NCBI GenBank assembly: GCA_002067565.1
Contig: MVQZ01000238.1
Coordinates: 1-9,873 of the forward strand
Source: Methanobacterium sp. PtaU1.Bin242
Lineage (GTDB): Archaea > Methanobacteriota > Methanobacteria > Methanobacteriales > Methanobacteriaceae
Direction: 5' to 3'
Length of the DNA stretch: 9,873 bases
The translations under genes were made by a program, and so were the position numbers. Shown here in pieces: positions 7,043-9,873 of the stretch. Under the pieces are notes generated by a model. That model was not told the DNA's origin and searched no databases. It saw only the letters and a program-made list of their open reading frames with translations. How positions within the stretch are numbered: position 1 is the first letter of the stretch; every line of letters starts with the position of its first letter.

Positions 7043-8259
7043 TCCAAGACACTCCTTACCATTTCATAAGTTCTTTTACCATCATTCCAATCAACAAAAA
7101 TGACCACAGAAGTTTGACTTGAAGAGATCTCCACAATATTAATATTGTTTTTACGTAAAGGTTCCGTTATTCTGGTTATTATCCCTGGAGTATCTATGAA
7201 ATCCTGGCTGGCCACAGTAATCATGGCTATTTCCCTACCCAGGGAAAGAGAACTAAGATGTTCATTTTCTACAACTACATCATGTAATATCTCATGAGCT
7301 TGGTCTGCCAGGGACTTCTCCACAAAGAGGGTTACTGAATTCTGTCCGGTGGATATGCCATAGATGTTCATGTCATTTTCTGCCAGGGCATCGGTAAGGC
7401 TTGATAATATACCTTTTTTGGTTAAAATCTCTTCTCCTACTACTGCTATAACGGAAATGGGTTCATCATTTAAAGCAGTTGTTTTAAGTCTTTCATTTTC
7501 TGATGGACCTATTATTTCAGTCCCGATGGCAGAAAGATCTCCATGTTCAAAACCAATTATCTTGGCGTTAATCAATGGATCCTTGTATTTAAGGGCATGA
7601 GGATGAAGGACCTGCGCTCCATGTGTGGCAAGGTCTCTCATTTCCTCCACTGATATCTTATCCAATTTTTTGGCAGTCTGAAGTTTGTTAGGGTCGGTGG
7701 ACATCACTCCACCAACATCGGTTACAATAATCACTTCCTTGGCTTTAAGACAGTGTCCCAGCAGGAAGGCGGTTATATCACTTCCCCCTCTTCCCAGGGT
7801 GGTTACTTTACCTTCACTGTTCTTTCCCAGGAAACCGCAGAGCACAGGTATTATTCCTTGATCAAGAAGTTTTAAAAGCTCCTCTGATTTCTCTTCGGTA
7901 GCGGTAAAATCAACCTTTGCATTTAAATAATTATCATCAGTAATAACAGGCCAGTTATCCATATAAGGGTCAATATATTCAGATTTAACGCCTAAAGATT
8001 CGATGGTAGATGAAAATAATCTGACACTGGTGATTTCACCCATAGAAACAATATCTGCAAGCTGTTTTTCAGTAACAGAGTCTCCGATGGAGTTGTTGAC
8101 GATATCTATAATATCATCGGTGGTTTTGTTTATGGCTGAGACCACAACCACCACCTTCACACCTTTCATGTATTCCTTTACCACTGATTCGGCTGCTTTT
8201 TTTATTCTTTCTCCATCTCCAATGGATGTTCCACCGAATTTAGTCACGATTATTTCCAT
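7039..8259 (-). CDS. lysC: Aspartate kinase with two C-terminal ACT domains
   Basis: Phosphorylates L-aspartate to L-aspartyl-4-phosphate, the entry to lysine, threonine and methionine synthesis. The 406 residues are typical of a monofunctional enzyme. The kinase domain (about 1-250) opens with KFGGTS at 7-12. TLGRGGSD (154-161) and TDVGGVMSTDP (180-190) are the nucleotide and phosphate loops. Two ACT-type domains follow at about 266-330 and 342-404, the usual site of allosteric inhibition by lysine or threonine; which ligand acts here cannot be read from the sequence. There is no fused homoserine dehydrogenase. The ATG at 8259 follows GGGTGA seven bases upstream. It starts 27 bases after the S17e gene and its TGA overlaps the dapA ATG, so it belongs to the same operon as both. 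Confidence 0.97.
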   Translation of the reverse strand: MEIIVTKFGGTSIGDGERIKKAAESVVKEYMKGVKVVVVVSAINKTTDDIIDIVNNSIGDSVTEKQLADIVSMGEITSVRLFSSTIESLGVKSEYIDPYMDNWPVITDDNYLNAKVDFTATEEKSEELLKLLDQGIIPVLCGFLGKNSEGKVTTLGRGGSDITAFLLGHCLKAKEVIIVTDVGGVMSTDPNKLQTAKKLDKISVEEMRDLATHGAQVLHPHALKYKDPLINAKIIGFEHGDLSAIGTEIIGPSENERLKTTALNDEPISVIAVVGEEILTKKGILSSLTDALAENDMNIYGISTGQNSVTLFVEKSLADQAHEILHDVVVENEHLSSLSLGREIAMITVASQDFIDTPGIITRITEPLRKNNINIVEISSSQTSVVIFVDWNDGKRTYEMVRSVLE

Positions 8260-8286
8260 TAATAACTCACCCTATTTTACATTATC

Positions 8287-8475
8287 TTAAGACCTTTGTC
8301 TTACCATTCTAGTAATATATCCTGCTATTTTATTTCGCAGGTGTTTGGTGCTAACGGTGGAAAATTCTTCCACTAACTTTTTGTTTTCATCGAAATCTGT
8401 GGTGAATTTACCGTTATAAGTTTCAATTAGCTCTTTAGCAATTCTTTTTACAAATGATGTTCTGATGTTACCCAT
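8287..8475 (-). CDS. rps17e: 30S ribosomal protein S17e
   Basis: Small-subunit ribosomal protein shared by archaea and eukaryotes and absent from bacteria. The 62-residue length is that of the archaeal form. It begins MGNIRTSFVKRIAKELIE, followed by a lysine-rich middle and a KHLRNKIAGYITR motif at 44-56, the conserved RNA-binding core. The ATG at 8475 lies three bases after the chorismate mutase stop. It is preceded by AAGGAGG (8488-8482), the strongest SD in the window, which lies inside the last codons of chorismate mutase. lysC starts 27 bases downstream. A strong SD of its own would allow higher ribosome loading on this housekeeping gene than on its biosynthetic neighbours. Confidence 0.96.
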   Translation of the reverse strand: MGNIRTSFVKRIAKELIETYNGKFTTDFDENKKLVEEFSTVSTKHLRNKIAGYITRMVRQRS

Positions 8476-8478
8476 GTT

Positions 8479-8772
8479 TTACCTCCTTAGTATTTTTTCT
8501 TGTTCATATTTGTTTAAATCTGTCAGAATGTTCATAATTTTTTTTAGACTGACCTCATTAATATTCTTCTTTTTTGCTATTTCTTTAATTTTATGCTGAA
8601 TATAATCTTCTCTTTGGGTGTCTTGAATATCTTTATTGAGAACTTTTTTAGCAGTTGCGATATCAAGGGCCAGAGAAGTCCTTTCAATAATCAGATCAAT
8701 GATTTCATCATCGATCCGGTCTATTTTTTTGCGAGATTCCTGGAGTAATGTTAAGGCATCTGACTCATTCAC
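8479..8772 (-). CDS. Chorismate mutase, AroQ class, monofunctional
   Basis: Converts chorismate to prephenate, the entry to phenylalanine and tyrosine. This all-helical 97-residue domain has the full active-site pattern with E. coli P-protein spacing: R14, R31, K42, D51, R54, E55 and Q91 correspond to R11, R28, K39, D48, R51, E52 and Q88. It carries no fused prephenate dehydratase or dehydrogenase. I chose the GTG at 8772 because AGGTGA (8784-8779) lies six bases before it. A TTG two codons earlier (8778) would abut the SD with no spacing. The start overlaps the end of the shikimate kinase gene by eight bases, so translation is probably coupled. The last codons (AGG AGG TAA) double as the SD of the S17e gene. 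Confidence 0.94.
   Translation of the reverse strand: MNESDALTLLQESRKKIDRIDDEIIDLIIERTSLALDIATAKKVLNKDIQDTQREDYIQHKIKEIAKKKNINEVSLKKIMNILTDLNKYEQEKILRR
8482..8488 (-). promoter_or_regulatory. Strong SD of rps17e inside the chorismate mutase gene
   Basis: AAGGAGG on the minus strand lies six bases before the S17e ATG. It spans the last base of the Leu codon and the two Arg codons that end chorismate mutase, so the SD doubles as coding sequence. Confidence 0.85.
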
Positions 8773-9658
8773 GTCCAATCACCTGAGTGCCCTGATTATC
8801 CACTTCAGTGCTTATAATCCTGCCAGGATATGATTTCCATATTTCCTTTACCTGGTGATAACTTTTATCATCAACTACTGCCACAAATGATGGTCCGGTT
8901 CCAGAAAGCCCAGCTGCCATCGCACCAGCTTCCAGCGCATCCAGAGCAATATCAGAATTGAACTGTAGGGCTGCACAATATAAAAGTCCGTTTAAAGTTA
9001 AAGCATGATGAATTTCGCCTTTTAATGCTTCCTTAAAAGCTAGATTAACCCAGGGGGCTAAGAGTTTCATCCGTGCCACATCGGCTTCTGCAGTAGGTGA
9101 CTTTTTATCTGGCATGTATATTAATATATTTTGCCCTTCCCATTTTTGTCTTCTAATAGCTATGCGCTTGAGATTGTTGGTGATACTTAGACCACCCCAG
9201 TATGAAGCACTGGCATCATCAAAAGCACCGGTAATAGTAACCCCGGCTTGAAGCGAAGAATCTATGGCTAAATTTAAAACCCCTGAATCATCTAATCCAA
9301 TCTCTGCAGCATTAATTTCATATTCCTCAGTTAAAGCATGTGTTAATGCCATCACTACTGCATTTGAAGTGGCGCTGCTGCTGGAAAGCCCTGATGCAAC
9401 AGGTAAATTAGATTTGGTTCTCAATTCAACCCCGGTTTCTATGGGAATTTTTTCCCTGAATTTTTCTAAAACATTTTCTGCACAGATTTCCATTAAAGTG
9501 GTATCTACTTTCTGGTCGGATTTGCAAACTATTCCATTGCCAGGCTTTAATCTGGCTTCTACATTTACATAAAGTTTTATACCAAATGCAGATCCACATC
9601 CCATGGAAATGGCGTTTATAACCGTAGCAGACCCCGGAGATCTCACCTTTATTTTCAA
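8765..9658 (-). CDS. aroK: Shikimate kinase, archaeal GHMP type
   Basis: Phosphorylates shikimate at the 3-hydroxyl with ATP in the chorismate pathway. This is the archaeal GHMP-superfamily enzyme, unrelated to the bacterial P-loop AroK. With the start used here it has 297 residues. Motifs are RSPGSATVINAI at 6-17, the ATP-binding loop PVASGLSSSSA at 86-96, and the C-terminal GHMP motif AGLSGTGPSF at 249-258. I chose the TTG at 9658 because GGGTGA (9668-9663) lies four bases before it, the same spacing as at the thermosome start, and because the family usually begins just before the RSPGSA motif. The TTG at 9670 overlaps the SD and adds four residues. Homoserine kinase, another GHMP enzyme, is the main alternative. 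The shikimate-kinase motifs and the adjacent chorismate mutase argue against it. First gene of the cluster. Confidence 0.93.
   Translation of the reverse strand: MKIKVRSPGSATVINAISMGCGSAFGIKLYVNVEARLKPGNGIVCKSDQKVDTTLMEICAENVLEKFREKIPIETGVELRTKSNLPVASGLSSSSATSNAVVMALTHALTEEYEINAAEIGLDDSGVLNLAIDSSLQAGVTITGAFDDASASYWGGLSITNNLKRIAIRRQKWEGQNILIYMPDKKSPTAEADVARMKLLAPWVNLAFKEALKGEIHHALTLNGLLYCAALQFNSDIALDALEAGAMAAGLSGTGPSFVAVVDDKSYHQVKEIWKSYPGRIISTEVDNQGTQVIGRE
8779..8784 (-). promoter_or_regulatory. SD that fixes the GTG start of chorismate mutase
   Basis: AGGTGA on the minus strand lies six bases before the GTG at 8772 and directly against the TTG at 8778, so the GTG is the better start. The site lies within the shikimate kinase coding region. 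Confidence 0.65.
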
Positions 9659-9662
9659 TTTA

Positions 9663-9668
9663 TCACCC
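9663..9668 (-). promoter_or_regulatory. SD that fixes the TTG start of shikimate kinase
   Basis: GGGTGA on the minus strand, then TAAA, then TTG at 9658. The upstream TTG (9670) shares a base with this SD and has no SD of its own in the bases before it. Confidence 0.65.
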
Positions 9669-9758
9669 AATTCAGTAAATGTTATTTTTTGAATTTATTT
9701 ATCAGCCTTAATTAATCTATTATCTTTCTTTTTTACCTTTTTATCATTCTTTTACACG

Positions 9759-9770
9759 TTTATATATTTA
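9759..9770 (-). promoter_or_regulatory. Candidate promoter of the shikimate kinase to asd cluster
   Basis: The minus strand reads TAAATATATAAA at 9770-9759, the best TATA match in the right-hand gap. Initiation about 25 bases downstream (near 9739) would give a leader of about 80 bases. I see no riboswitch-like fold or clear hairpin in the leader. The remaining DNA to the window edge (9771-9873) shows no gene start that I can support on either strand. Confidence 0.5.
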
Positions 9771-9873
9771 ACATTCATTTTTTATCCATATACACTTCAT
9801 GGTTTCAGTTTGATAATAGGTTCACATTATACTAAGGTTAAGGGCTGGGAAATAAGATAAAAATATGAATATT

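Noticed and set aside
6881..9572. Plus-strand frames at 6881-7069, 7364-7600, 8003-8290, 8636-8833 and 9264-9572
   Set aside because: All lie opposite well-supported genes (dapA, lysC, chorismate mutase, shikimate kinase) and show no independent coding evidence.
9840..9873. Possible plus-strand gene starting near ATG 9864
   Set aside because: Only a few codons remain before the edge, and there is no SD at a suitable distance.

Overview
The window is archaeal and most resembles a member of the Methanobacteriales (a Methanobacterium-like methanogen). It carries a group II chaperonin (thermosome), the archaeal/eukaryal ribosomal protein S17e and a GHMP-type shikimate kinase. Shine-Dalgarno (SD) sites are often of the GGTGA type, gaps are AT-rich with TATA-like boxes, and several starts are GTG or TTG. 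The order shikimate kinase, chorismate mutase, S17e, aspartate kinase, dapA, dapB, asd matches what I recall from Methanothermobacter; I could not search to confirm this. Coding DNA has moderate GC and the gaps are very AT-rich, which suggests a mesophile. All eleven supported genes are on the minus strand, so transcription runs from the right edge to the left.

Right part (about 4050-9770): a compact amino-acid biosynthesis cluster. In transcription order it holds shikimate kinase (TTG start), chorismate mutase (GTG start, overlapping the previous gene), ribosomal protein S17e (its SD lies in the last codons of chorismate mutase), aspartate kinase with two ACT domains, dapA (ATGA overlap with lysC), dapB and asd. 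A TATA box near 9764 probably drives the cluster. A hairpin with a nine-T run at the end of dapA, followed by a TATA box before dapB, suggests a second transcription unit dapB-asd. A hairpin that uses the asd stop codon as one arm, followed by long T runs, ends the cluster. Aspartate kinase and Asd make aspartate semialdehyde (ASA). DapA and DapB take it towards diaminopimelate and lysine. In methanogens ASA is also a precursor of the aromatic pathway, which gives a metabolic reason for shikimate kinase and chorismate mutase being here.

Middle part (about 2199-4092): a 61-residue zinc-ribbon protein of unknown role and an archaeal nicotinate phosphoribosyltransferase with a four-cysteine zinc-binding tail. 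Each lies in long AT-rich DNA with its own candidate promoter.

Left part (1-2198): an unrecognised 167-residue protein with a predicted coiled coil and a possible winged-helix C-terminus, then the first 392 codons of a thermosome subunit running off the left edge. The thermosome starts with GTG and has no stop codon inside the window.

I found no mobile element, CRISPR array, tRNA, rRNA, phage gene or defence gene, and no strong case for a new system. The most useful leads are the two orphan genes, the ASA-centred gene order, the S17e gene inside the biosynthetic operon, and the transcription signals between dapA and dapB and after asd.
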